Assembly (NCBI RefSeq): GCF_947500405.1
Contig: NZ_CANMRY010000007.1
Coordinates: 124,001 to 188,000, forward strand
Reading direction: 5' to 3'
From: an uncultured Maribacter sp.
Lineage (GTDB): Bacteria > Bacteroidota > Bacteroidia > Flavobacteriales > Flavobacteriaceae
Length of the DNA: 64,000 bases
Shown: positions 26,991 through 35,324 of the stretch, one piece after another
How the letters are laid out: the number at the start of each line of letters is the position of its first letter
How positions within the stretch are numbered: the stretch's first letter is position 1
Position numbers and translations under genes: made by a program
Notes under the pieces: generated by a model
Told to the model about the DNA's origin: nothing
The model's input: the letters and a program-made list of their open reading frames with translations, nothing else
Databases searched by the model: none

Positions 26991-28343
26991 ATGAATTTAA
27001 AACAAATACATAACGTTTACTTTATAGGCATAGGAGGCATAGGAATGTCTGCTTTAGCACGTTATTTTAAATTCATAAATAAAAATGTGGCAGGGTATGA
27101 TAAAACAGAGACCCCATTAACACAAGAGCTTCAGGGAATTGGAATAGCAATACATTATGAAGATGCTATAAATACTATTGCTGCAGAATACCTAGATGTA
27201 GAAAAAACACTTATAGTTTATACTCCTGCTGTACCAACTTCGCATGGGGAGTATCAATACTTTTTAAATAATGGTTTTACAATAAAAAAACGTTCAGAGG
27301 TATTAGGAATTATTACTAAGGATACTTTTTGTTTTGCAGTTGCAGGTACCCATGGAAAAACTACGACATCGAGTATTTTGGCTCATTTGTTAAAAGAAAC
27401 GGGAACGCCCATTACTGCTTTTTTAGGAGGTATATCAGAAGATTTTAATAGTAATTTTCTTTTAGAAGGAACAGAATATTCCGTTGTGGAGGCCGATGAG
27501 TTTGATCGTTCTTTTTTACAATTATCTCCGAGTATGGCATGCATAACCTCTATGGATGCAGATCATTTAGATATTTATGGAACAGAAGAAGAATTGAAAA
27601 ATTCTTTTAAAGAATTTACAAAACGTATAAAACCAAATGGGAAGCTGTTTGTGCGTAATGGTTTACCTATAGATGGTATAACCTATGGAATAGAAGATGA
27701 TTCGGATTTTTGTATTCGAAATTTAAAAATAGAACATGGTGCCTACATTTTTGATTTGGGAACTCCTAATGAAGTTATAAAGGGAGTTACTTTTAATAAG
27801 CCAGGAAGACATAATTTGTTAAATGGCTTAGTTGCTTTTGCAATGGCGATACAGGCTGGTTCCCCTGCCAATCGCCTTGCTAATGCGCTTGCTACATTTA
27901 AGGGCGTACAGCGTAGGTTTTCTTATCAAATTAAAACCAAGAATTTAGTTTATGTGGATGATTATGCGCATCATCCTACAGAAATTAATGCCGTTTGCAA
28001 TGCAATTTATGAAATGCATCCAAAGAAAAAAGTGTTAGCTATTTTTCAACCACATTTATTTTCAAGGACTAAAGATTTTATTAAAGAATTTGCAGAAAGT
28101 CTGTCAAAGTTTGATAGTATTTTATTGTTAGATATATATCCGGCAAGAGAAAAACCTATAGAAGGAGTTACTTCGGAATGGTTATTAGAAAAAATAAAAA
28201 ACCCTAATAAAAAATTAATTAATAAAGCAAATATTATTTCAGAAATTAAACAACAAAACCCTGAAATAATAATTACAATGGGAGCAGGAGATATTGGTTT
28301 AGAAGTAGAAAAAATAAAAAAAGAATTACACTATGAAAATTAA
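26991..28343 (+). CDS. murC: UDP-MurNAc:L-alanine ligase
   Basis: 450 aa. The first Mur ligase, adding L-Ala to UDP-MurNAc. N-terminal VYFIGIGGIGMSALARY, the ATP loop AVAGTHGKTTTSS (about residues 116-128), VEADEFDRSFL, and DDYAHHPTEI near the C-terminal domain. Normal length. It overlaps ftsQ by 11 bp; the murB and ddl genes found here in some bacteria are absent. Confidence 0.96.
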   Translation: MNLKQIHNVYFIGIGGIGMSALARYFKFINKNVAGYDKTETPLTQELQGIGIAIHYEDAINTIAAEYLDVEKTLIVYTPAVPTSHGEYQYFLNNGFTIKKRSEVLGIITKDTFCFAVAGTHGKTTTSSILAHLLKETGTPITAFLGGISEDFNSNFLLEGTEYSVVEADEFDRSFLQLSPSMACITSMDADHLDIYGTEEELKNSFKEFTKRIKPNGKLFVRNGLPIDGITYGIEDDSDFCIRNLKIEHGAYIFDLGTPNEVIKGVTFNKPGRHNLLNGLVAFAMAIQAGSPANRLANALATFKGVQRRFSYQIKTKNLVYVDDYAHHPTEINAVCNAIYEMHPKKKVLAIFQPHLFSRTKDFIKEFAESLSKFDSILLLDIYPAREKPIEGVTSEWLLEKIKNPNKKLINKANIISEIKQQNPEIIITMGAGDIGLEVEKIKKELHYEN

Positions 28344-29052
28344 TTGGAGTTATATTAAGATTTTTGGTTTAAGCCTTGTTTTATTAGGTTTGTACGCGTT
28401 TTCTAATCATAGAAATGGAGAAAAAAATATTAAAAAAGTAAACATAGAATTTGTTGGAAATGACAATTTATACCTTACGCAAGGCATGGTTAATAAATTG
28501 TTAATACAAAATTACGGGAACCTTGAAAACGTCTCAAAAGAAAAATTAGCTTTGAATACTGTGGAGAAGGCTATTGAAGCTAATGACATGGTGAAAAAAG
28601 CCCAAGTGTATCTTACTGTAGATGGGGAGCTTACGTCTAGAATTGTTCAACGAAAGCCAATCGCAAGAATTACGGGGAATACAAATTGTTATCTAGATGA
28701 CGAAGGAAAACGCATGCCGTTATCCAGAAATCACTCGGCTAGGGTACCAATTATTACGGGTAAAATATCGGGAGATAGTTTAGAAGATGTATATGAAATT
28801 TTAAAATACATAAATGAGGATGAGTTTCTAAGAAAAAATGTAATAGGAATTCATATTAAAGATGTAAATAACTATCAACTAAAATTTAGAATGGAACAAT
28901 TTGTTGTTAGTCTGGGTGGGGTAGATAATTTGGAAGAAAAATTTAACAATTTTAAAGCCTTTTATACCAAGGCTAATAAGGACAAAACTTTGGAGAATTT
29001 TACAATGGTTAGTCTAGAGTTTAATAATCAAGTAGTGTGCACCAAAATATAG
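28333..29052 (+). CDS. ftsQ: Cell division protein FtsQ/DivIB-type
   Basis: 239 aa. A short cytoplasmic start, one membrane helix (about residues 7-22) and a periplasmic part that begins with a POTRA-like segment (KVNIEFVGNDNLYLTQGMVNKLL) and continues with the beta domain (SRIVQRKPIARI, YLDDEGKRMPL). These match FtsQ topology. It bridges early and late divisome proteins with FtsL. It overlaps murC and precedes ftsA by 5 bp. Position and topology carry the call as much as sequence. Confidence 0.88.
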   Translation: MKINWSYIKIFGLSLVLLGLYAFSNHRNGEKNIKKVNIEFVGNDNLYLTQGMVNKLLIQNYGNLENVSKEKLALNTVEKAIEANDMVKKAQVYLTVDGELTSRIVQRKPIARITGNTNCYLDDEGKRMPLSRNHSARVPIITGKISGDSLEDVYEILKYINEDEFLRKNVIGIHIKDVNNYQLKFRMEQFVVSLGGVDNLEEKFNNFKAFYTKANKDKTLENFTMVSLEFNNQVVCTKI

Positions 29053-29057
29053 AAACA

Positions 29058-30410
29058 ATGGAACAAGGTAATTATTCAGTAGGTTTAGACATAGGAACTA
29101 CCAAAATTGTAGCAATTATTGGTAAGGAGAATGAATATGGTAAAATCGAAATTCTTGGCATTGGTAAATCTAAGAGTTTGGGAGTACATAGAGGTGTAGT
29201 AAATAATATTACACAAACTATAAAATCTATACAACAAGCTGTAGAGGAAGCAGAAGCAAATTCTGGTTTACGAATAGGCTCTGTTGTTGTTGGTATAGCG
29301 GGGCAACACATACGTAGCTTACAGCACAGTGATTATATTTCTAGGGACGACTCCGAAAAAGTTATTAATGATAATGATTTGGATACACTTTGTAACCAAG
29401 TATATAAATTAATAATGCTACCTGGAGAAGAAATTATTCATGTGTTACCGCAAGAGTATAAAGTAGATGGGCAGGCAGAAATTAAAGAGCCTATTGGAAT
29501 GTACGGTGGCAGGTTAGAGGCCAATTTTCACGTAGTAGTTGGTCAAGTAACTTCTATAAAAAATATTGGCAGATGCATTAAAAGTGCAGGTTTAGACCTA
29601 GGAAATATAACTTTAGAGCCATTAGCATCATCTAATGCAGTATTAAGTCAAGAAGAGAAAGAAGCTGGTGTAGCATTAATAGATATAGGAGGTGGTACTA
29701 CAGATTTAGCCATTTTTAAAGATGGTATTATAAGACATACTGCTGTTATTCCTTTTGGAGGTGGTGTAATTACAGAAGATATAAAAGAAGGTTGTTCTAT
29801 TATAGAAAAACAAGCAGAGCTTCTTAAAATAAAATTTGGTTCTGCATGGCCAGGAGAAAATAAGGATAATGAAATAGTATCTATACCTGGTTTAAGAGGT
29901 AGAGAGCCTAAAGAAATATCTCTTAAAAATCTTTCTAAAATTATTCATGCAAGAGTAGTAGAAATTATTGAGCAGGTATATGTAGAGATAAAAAACTACG
30001 GTCATGAAGAACAAAAGAAAAAATTAATTGCAGGTATAGTTTTAACAGGAGGCGGTAGCCAATTAAAGCATTTAAAGCAATTAGTAGAATATATTACAGG
30101 AATGGATACTAGAATAGGGTATCCTAATGAGCATTTAGCAGGAGATTCAGATAAAGAAGTAGTAAGCCCATTATATGCAACTAGTGTTGGTTTATTAATG
30201 AATGCTATAGAGAATGACGCTAGAATTAAAAGAATAGAAGAGTTAAATAATTTAGAGCAAGAAGAGAATAATACGGTAACTGAAGAAGAACCTGTTTTAG
30301 TAGAAAATGGTAATTTAGAAGCACCGCAAGAACAAAGTAAAGCCCCTAGAAAATCTGTTTTAGATAAATGGTCTGATAAGCTGAAAGACTTTTTAGATAA
30401 CGCAGAATAG
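29058..30410 (+). CDS. ftsA: Cell division protein FtsA
   Basis: Actin-fold ATPase that tethers FtsZ to the membrane; 450 aa from the ATG at 29058. A GTG at 29037 would add seven residues inside ftsQ but is less likely, because the conserved YSVGLDIGTTKIVAI follows the ATG directly. Also visible are LIDIGGGTTDLAIFKDG (phosphate 2) and IVLTGGGSQLKHL (adenosine motif). The C-terminal tail has an acidic linker and ends with KWSDKLKDFLDNAE, a plausible amphipathic membrane-targeting helix. Confidence 0.95.
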   Translation: MEQGNYSVGLDIGTTKIVAIIGKENEYGKIEILGIGKSKSLGVHRGVVNNITQTIKSIQQAVEEAEANSGLRIGSVVVGIAGQHIRSLQHSDYISRDDSEKVINDNDLDTLCNQVYKLIMLPGEEIIHVLPQEYKVDGQAEIKEPIGMYGGRLEANFHVVVGQVTSIKNIGRCIKSAGLDLGNITLEPLASSNAVLSQEEKEAGVALIDIGGGTTDLAIFKDGIIRHTAVIPFGGGVITEDIKEGCSIIEKQAELLKIKFGSAWPGENKDNEIVSIPGLRGREPKEISLKNLSKIIHARVVEIIEQVYVEIKNYGHEEQKKKLIAGIVLTGGGSQLKHLKQLVEYITGMDTRIGYPNEHLAGDSDKEVVSPLYATSVGLLMNAIENDARIKRIEELNNLEQEENNTVTEEEPVLVENGNLEAPQEQSKAPRKSVLDKWSDKLKDFLDNAE

Positions 30411-30454
30411 AACATTAGAATTAAGAACACATATTAACCAGTAATTTAAATAGC

Positions 30455-32353
30455 ATGAGTAACAACACGGAATTTGAAAATATTTCTTTTGATTTACCTA
30501 AGAATCAAAGTAACGTTATTAAGGTAGTTGGAGTAGGTGGGGGCGGTAGTAATGCCATTAATCACATGTTCCAAGCCGGTATTAACGGTGTAGATTTTAT
30601 TATTTGTAACACAGATTCGCAAGCTTTAGATAATAGCCCTGTACCAAATAAAATTCAATTAGGTGTTTCTCTTACAGAAGGATTGGGGGCTGGTGCTAAC
30701 CCAGAAGTAGGAGAGCAAGCTGCCATTGAAAGTATGGAAGACATAAAAGCTATGTTGGGTACTACTACAAAAATGATTTTTATTACTGCGGGTATGGGTG
30801 GTGGAACAGGAACTGGTGCTGCTCCAATTATAGCCAAGATCGCAAAAGAAATGGATGTTCTTACAGTAGGGATTGTTACTATGCCTTTTCAATTTGAAGG
30901 TAAAATGCGAGGACAACAATCGCAATTAGGAATTGAAAAATTACGTGCCAATGTAGATTCTTTAATTGTAATAAATAATAATAAACTAAGAGAAGTATAC
31001 GGTAACTTAGGGTTTAAAGCTGGTTTCTCTAAAGCAGATGAAGTGTTGGCAACCGCTGCTCGTGGTATTGCAGAAGTAATTACACATCACTACACTCAGA
31101 ATATTGACCTTAGAGATGCTAAAACAGTACTTTCTAATAGTGGAACAGCAATTATGGGTTCTGCAGTTGCTTCTGGATCTTCAAGAGCCAATGAAGCAAT
31201 AATGAAAGCATTAGACTCTCCATTATTAAATGATAATAAAATTAATGGTGCAAAAAATGTATTATTACTTATAGTATCTGGTTCACAAGAAATTACTATT
31301 GACGAGATAGGAGAAATTAATGACCATATACAAGTAGAGGCAGGTTACGGAGCAAACATAATAATGGGTGTTGGTGAAGATGAAGATTTAGGAGAAGCAA
31401 TTGCTGTAACGGTTATTGCTACGGGTTTTAATGTAGACCAGCAAGATGATATTGTGAATACAGAATCTAAAAAAATTATTCACACACTTGAAGATGGTCA
31501 AAAAGCCGAAAAAGATTTAACGCAAAACAATATAGTACACCAATTAATAGATGATTCTGAAGATAAAGTTACTAATACTGTAGCGCATACTTTAGAAGAT
31601 GATAGTGATTTAGATTTAATCCCTACAACAAACTACATTAAAAACTTTAATGTGTTTTATGATGAAGTAGTAGCAGAAAATGTAAGTGAAGATGATTTTA
31701 TTATTATAGACTCTTCAAATACTATTAAGAATATGAATGTGGTAGATGCAGAAGAAGTTAAACCAAAGCAAGAAGACGATATGTTTGCTATGAGTTTTGA
31801 TATGCCATTAAAAGAAACTAAAGAAGAACAAGAGAATGTAATTACGTTTAGTTTAGATGATGATATTAAAGATGTAGACGTAAACGAGCATATAGAAGTG
31901 ATTCCTGTTTTAGAATACAATAAAGATGGAGAAAAAAGATATAGTTTAGATGACTATATGGAGCTGGAGAATAAACTCACAGGAGCAAAATCTAAAGCAG
32001 AAGAATTTGAGCCAAAGATTGTAGAAGATGAGTTGGTGTTTCAAAAAAGAACAGTAAGCCCTTCTCCTGAAGCTATACAAGAAGAAGTAGACCCATTAGA
32101 AAAGCCAATAGAAGAGCTTTTAAAAGAAAGAGCAGACGAACGCAGAAGAAAATTAAAAGATTACAATTATAAGTTTCAAGGAAACTCTAGTGTAGATGAG
32201 ATAGAAAAAGAACCTGCATATAAAAGAAAGGGAATTGATTTAAATAATAATGCGGCTGAAAAAAAAATTTCTAGAACCACTTTAGGTTCCGATAGTAATG
32301 ATGAAATTCAGTTACGATCTAATAATTCTTTTTTACATGATAATGTAGATTAA
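30455..32353 (+). CDS. ftsZ: Cell division protein FtsZ with long C-terminal extension
   Basis: 632 aa, against about 380-400 in E. coli. The GTPase core covers roughly residues 20-330: VGVGGGGSNAINHM, GMGGGTGTGAAP, and the T7 loop NIDLRD (about 217-222). An acidic low-complexity tail of nearly 300 residues follows; in it an H-x-L-x-D-like unit recurs at H343, H362 and H378. The end (EIQLRSNNSFLHDNVD) takes the place of the conserved C-terminal peptide. It closes the dcw operon with a perfect terminator. Confidence 0.96.
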   Translation: MSNNTEFENISFDLPKNQSNVIKVVGVGGGGSNAINHMFQAGINGVDFIICNTDSQALDNSPVPNKIQLGVSLTEGLGAGANPEVGEQAAIESMEDIKAMLGTTTKMIFITAGMGGGTGTGAAPIIAKIAKEMDVLTVGIVTMPFQFEGKMRGQQSQLGIEKLRANVDSLIVINNNKLREVYGNLGFKAGFSKADEVLATAARGIAEVITHHYTQNIDLRDAKTVLSNSGTAIMGSAVASGSSRANEAIMKALDSPLLNDNKINGAKNVLLLIVSGSQEITIDEIGEINDHIQVEAGYGANIIMGVGEDEDLGEAIAVTVIATGFNVDQQDDIVNTESKKIIHTLEDGQKAEKDLTQNNIVHQLIDDSEDKVTNTVAHTLEDDSDLDLIPTTNYIKNFNVFYDEVVAENVSEDDFIIIDSSNTIKNMNVVDAEEVKPKQEDDMFAMSFDMPLKETKEEQENVITFSLDDDIKDVDVNEHIEVIPVLEYNKDGEKRYSLDDYMELENKLTGAKSKAEEFEPKIVEDELVFQKRTVSPSPEAIQEEVDPLEKPIEELLKERADERRRKLKDYNYKFQGNSSVDEIEKEPAYKRKGIDLNNNAAEKKISRTTLGSDSNDEIQLRSNNSFLHDNVD

Positions 32354-32375
32354 GCAATGTATTACCAAGTTTATT

Positions 32376-32414
32376 AAACCCGAAAATAGAAATTATTTTC
32401 GGGTTTATTTTTTT
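32376..32414 (+). terminator. Terminator of the dcw operon
   Basis: Perfect 13-bp stem, AAACCCGAAAATA (32376-32388) with TATTTTCGGGTTT (32394-32406), 5-nt loop, then ATTTTTTT. Confidence 0.92.
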
Positions 32415-32421
32415 ATCTTCG
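32414..32421 (+). promoter_or_regulatory. Near-consensus -7 element upstream of yqeY
   Basis: TATCTTCG differs from TAnnTTTG at one base and starts on the last T of the dcw terminator; 22 bp before the yqeY ATG. Confidence 0.4.
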
Positions 32422-32442
32422 CACTACTAAAAATTTATAGTT

Positions 32443-32892
32443 ATGAGCTTACAATCTAAGGTTATGGAGCAGATGAAAGCTGCTATGAAAGCAAAAGATT
32501 CTGTTGCATTACAATCATTAAGAGCAATAAAATCTGCATTATTATTAGCGCAAACAGAAAGTGGTTCTAAAAAAGAATTATCTGAAGAGGAAGAAGTTAA
32601 ACTAGTGCAAAAACTTGTTAAGCAAAGGAAAGATAGTGCCGCTATTTTTACAGAACAAGGTAGGGCAGATTTAGCAGAACCAGAATTAGCAGAAGTTGCT
32701 GTAATAGAACAATTTTTACCAGAACAATTAACCGAGGAAGAAGTAGAAAAAGTAGTGGTACAAACTATAGAGGCTACTGGAGCTTCAGGAATGAAAGATA
32801 TGGGCAAAGTTATGGGTATGGTATCTAAAGAATTATCTGGACAAGCAGATGGAAAAACTATTTCTACTGTTGTAAAAAAATTACTTTCCTAA
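32443..32892 (+). CDS. GatB/YqeY-domain protein
   Basis: 149 aa, all-helical. The N-terminal LQSKVMEQMKAAMKAKDSVALQSLRAIKSAL and the acidic centre (EEEVKLVQKLVKQRKDS) fit YqeY; the C-terminal half (KDMGKVMGMVSKELSGQADGKTISTVVKKLL) matches the GatB tail-like domain that contacts tRNA in the amidotransferase. The function of stand-alone YqeY is unknown. It has its own -7 element and lies 11 bp before the tRNA-Arg gene. Confidence 0.9.
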   Translation: MSLQSKVMEQMKAAMKAKDSVALQSLRAIKSALLLAQTESGSKKELSEEEEVKLVQKLVKQRKDSAAIFTEQGRADLAEPELAEVAVIEQFLPEQLTEEEVEKVVVQTIEATGASGMKDMGKVMGMVSKELSGQADGKTISTVVKKLLS

Positions 32893-32902
32893 AAATACAT
32901 AA

Positions 32903-32976
32903 GGCCGCGTGGCGCAACTGAATAGCGCATCAGATTTCGGCTCTGAGGGTTGGGGGTTTGAATCCCTTCGCGGTCA
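32903..32976 (+). tRNA. tRNA-Arg (anticodon TCG)
   Basis: 74 nt. Acceptor GGCCGCG (32903-32909) with CGCGGTC (32969-32975), one G-U pair; D stem GCGC/GCGC; anticodon stem TCAGA/TCTGA with loop TTTCGGC, anticodon TCG at 32937-32939 reading CGN; T stem with two G-U pairs; discriminator A. CCA is not encoded. Position 19 is A and 56 is T instead of the near-universal G19-C56. Confidence 0.95.
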
Positions 32977-32981
32977 CTAGT

Positions 32982-33012
32982 AAGGCAAGTATGTAATTGC
33001 TTGCCTTTTTTT
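32982..33012 (+). terminator. Terminator after tRNA-Arg
   Basis: AAGGCAAG (32982-32989) pairs with CTTGCCTT (33000-33007), 10-nt loop, followed by a run of T. Confidence 0.85.
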
Positions 33013-33106
33013 AGTATACTTTTTATCTAAAAAAGTAAATCTTTTTAAAAATCATTGCTTTTTAAAATATTATATGTAATCTAGTAATAGAGTTATATAT
33101 TTATAT

Positions 33107-34162
33107 ATGCGAAAACACAATAAGAAAATTGGGCTACCTCCTGGTTCTGTAGTATTTACAGGGAATAAAAAAGTAGATAATGTACATACGCATTACTTGG
33201 CTTATAATGAAACTTATTGTAATGATCAAATAATAGAAAGCCATTCTAAAACAATACTAAAAAAACCTTCTAGTGAAAAAATAGATTGGTATGACATTCG
33301 CGGAATGCATGATACGGATTTAATTACACAAGTAGGACAAATATTTGAAATACATCCATTAATACAGGAAGCAATAGTAGATATTCATCAAAGACCAAAG
33401 TTTGAAGAGTATGAAAATGGGATTTTTATTACCCTTTCTTCTATTAGCTTTAACAGTACGCTTTTAGAAATAAAAAAAGAACACGTAGCCGTATATTTTA
33501 ATAGTGGCTTTATGTTAACTGTACAAGAAACAGATAGTGATTTATTTGCGTATGTTAGAAAAAGAATAAATACAGGTAAAGGCAAAATTAGGCAACGAGG
33601 AGCAGATTATCTTGCCTATGCTTTAATAGATAGTATAGTAGATAACTATTATATAGTTCTAGATGAAATAGAAGAAGTAATAGAAGATTTAGAAAAAAGG
33701 ATTATAGAGAACCAACAAGTTCAGGATAAGAATAAAATTCATCAGCTTAAAAAAGAGCTAATGTCTATGCGAAAATCTGTTTCTCCATTAAGAGAGGCTA
33801 TAAGTAAGTTTTCTAAAACAGACAATGCTTTTATAGAACATTCTAGCCAATTGTATGTTAGAGATTTATATGAGCATACTATTCAAGTAATGGATACCGT
33901 AGACGCTACTAGAGAGATATTAAATGGCCTTCATGATTTATTTATTTCAGAGATGAGCCTTAAAATGAACCAAGTAATGCAACTACTAACACTAATTTCT
34001 GTAATATTTATTCCGCTTACATTCTTGGCGGGTATTTATGGGATGAATTTTGTAAATATTCCAGAACTTAAGTATGAAAATGGATATTTTGTATTGCTAA
34101 CTGTAATGGTAGTTATTTTTATAGGGATGCTACTATATTTTAAAAGAAAAAAGTGGCTTTAA
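33107..34162 (+). CDS. corA: CorA-type magnesium/cobalt transporter
   Basis: 351 aa. A large cytoplasmic N-terminal domain (to about residue 285) with the long stalk helix is followed by two C-terminal membrane helices (about 290-312 and 324-344). The diagnostic YGMN motif follows the first helix. CorA proteins form homopentameric Mg2+ channels. The start ATG at 33107 gives a basic N-terminus (MRKHNKKIG). It converges on the zinc-ribbon gene with only 7 bp between the stops and no visible terminator. Confidence 0.94.
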   Translation: MRKHNKKIGLPPGSVVFTGNKKVDNVHTHYLAYNETYCNDQIIESHSKTILKKPSSEKIDWYDIRGMHDTDLITQVGQIFEIHPLIQEAIVDIHQRPKFEEYENGIFITLSSISFNSTLLEIKKEHVAVYFNSGFMLTVQETDSDLFAYVRKRINTGKGKIRQRGADYLAYALIDSIVDNYYIVLDEIEEVIEDLEKRIIENQQVQDKNKIHQLKKELMSMRKSVSPLREAISKFSKTDNAFIEHSSQLYVRDLYEHTIQVMDTVDATREILNGLHDLFISEMSLKMNQVMQLLTLISVIFIPLTFLAGIYGMNFVNIPELKYENGYFVLLTVMVVIFIGMLLYFKRKKWL

Positions 34163-34169
34163 AGTATTT

Positions 34170-34775
34170 TTAATTTCTATCAATATCTATAATTATTCTT
34201 TCATCATACATGCTCTTTATTTCATCTATAGAGTACCCGTATATAGCATCTGCATAATTTTTCTCCTTGTCTATTTTATAAATTTTACTGCTTCGGCTTA
34301 TTTCATAATCATTTAATTGAACAAAAACGGAGTCAGTAGTTACTTTAGCTACTTTCATAGTAGAGTATTGGTCTGTATTTGTTTTGTAATCATAAATATC
34401 TCCTACTAAAGGCTTTATTAAATATTCAGCTTCATTTTTCTTATCGTTTTTACTTGCAAAACCGGCAAGAACTATTAGTGCACCAATTATAAACAAGCCA
34501 GAAAATTGCCAAATAGGAGCTTTCATTTCTTTTTTTACGGCATTACATTCCTTTTGCATTTGTGCAGGCATTTCTCTTACTCTAAGTGTTTTTTTACAAT
34601 GTTGACACTCAGAAACCCCAGTCTTTCCCATTGGGAATACTGGTATCCAAAAAACATGGGCGTGGCTACTAAAAACGCTGTAACGAATTTTTCCTTGGGT
34701 TTGGCAATTACTGCAAATTGCATTTGTAGATATTTTTGAACCAATGTATGCTGATCTGCTTCCGAATATTATCAT
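34170..34775 (-). CDS. Zinc-ribbon membrane protein, function unknown
   Basis: 201 aa. The N-terminal part has two CxxC pairs, CSNC (about residues 21-24) and CQHC (about 57-60), separated by FWIPVFPMGKTG, a zinc-ribbon pattern found ahead of membrane domains. One membrane helix follows (about residues 89-107). The C-terminal domain (about 110-201) is soluble and charged. No enzyme signature is recognised. Its zinc cysteines are intact, in contrast to dnaG and accD in this window. Confidence 0.75.
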   Translation of the reverse strand: MIIFGSRSAYIGSKISTNAICSNCQTQGKIRYSVFSSHAHVFWIPVFPMGKTGVSECQHCKKTLRVREMPAQMQKECNAVKKEMKAPIWQFSGLFIIGALIVLAGFASKNDKKNEAEYLIKPLVGDIYDYKTNTDQYSTMKVAKVTTDSVFVQLNDYEISRSSKIYKIDKEKNYADAIYGYSIDEIKSMYDERIIIDIDRN

Positions 34776-34833
34776 GGTGGTTATATATTAATGATTATAG
34801 TATTAACGAATAAAAAGTAGTATTAGTGCAATT

Positions 34834-35208
34834 TTAAAGGTTTGCTATAGAGTCGTTTTCGTCCTTGGTAAAGAAGGTTTTAACAACGTCTCTTAGGTGT
34901 TGTTCTTGTAAGGTAGAATTTGCCATTTTATATTCTTGATGTATTAACTTTTTTGCTGGGAAAGATGCACAAGATAATTCTTCTCCTTTTGTATTTGTTA
35001 CTTTTAAAGTAGCGGTTCCTTCTAAAATATTTTTCCCAGAAATAAATAGCGTATGGTGTTCCTTATGAAGCTTTGCGTTCATACTATTTTCTAGAAGAAT
35101 ATTAGATTTTAAGCTAGAAAATTGTTTGGTAGTTTCGGTAGCTTTTTTATCATTGCTACAAGAAATAAATAATGAGGTAATAGTAATAAATAATATTTGA
35201 TATTTCAT
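34834..35208 (-). CDS. Putative lipoprotein
   Basis: 124 aa. The signal peptide ends in the lipobox SLFISC, so C17 should be lipidated. The mature part is small, charged and unrecognised; it ends with the acidic TKDENDSIANL. Its promoter carries the inverted repeat and spaced -7 element shared with the neighbouring kinase/regulator operon and the 9234-9659 gene, so it is probably a target of that two-component system. No other homology is evident. Confidence 0.75.
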   Translation of the reverse strand: MKYQILFITITSLFISCSNDKKATETTKQFSSLKSNILLENSMNAKLHKEHHTLFISGKNILEGTATLKVTNTKGEELSCASFPAKKLIHQEYKMANSTLQEQHLRDVVKTFFTKDENDSIANL

Positions 35209-35231
35209 AATTGTAATGTTTTAGAACACTA

Positions 35232-35300
35232 CAAAGATCAAGCTATAAAGCACTGTAAAACACACCTTAAAAGGCTAAAAATGCCTCCCTGTTTTCAGGG
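35232..35300 (-). promoter_or_regulatory. Regulated promoter, site 2 (inverted repeat plus spaced -7)
   Basis: On the minus strand: CCCTG-AAAA-CAGGGA (35300-35286), then ATTTTTAGC, then the -7-like GATCTTTGTA (octamer 35239-35232). Equivalent bases are 47 bp apart, as at sites 1 and 3; no -33 TTG. The repeat arms are perfect. The predicted leader to the lipoprotein ATG (35208) is about 18 nt. Confidence 0.75.
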
Positions 35301-35324
35301 TGTTACTATATTTGATTTATAGAG

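Noticed and set aside
29037..29057. GTG start that would extend FtsA by seven residues into ftsQ
   Set aside because: The conserved FtsA N-terminus begins right after the ATG at 29058.
30002..30430. 142-aa minus-strand ORF opposite ftsA
   Set aside because: Antisense shadow of a strongly conserved gene; the translation is Ser/Phe-rich with no motif.
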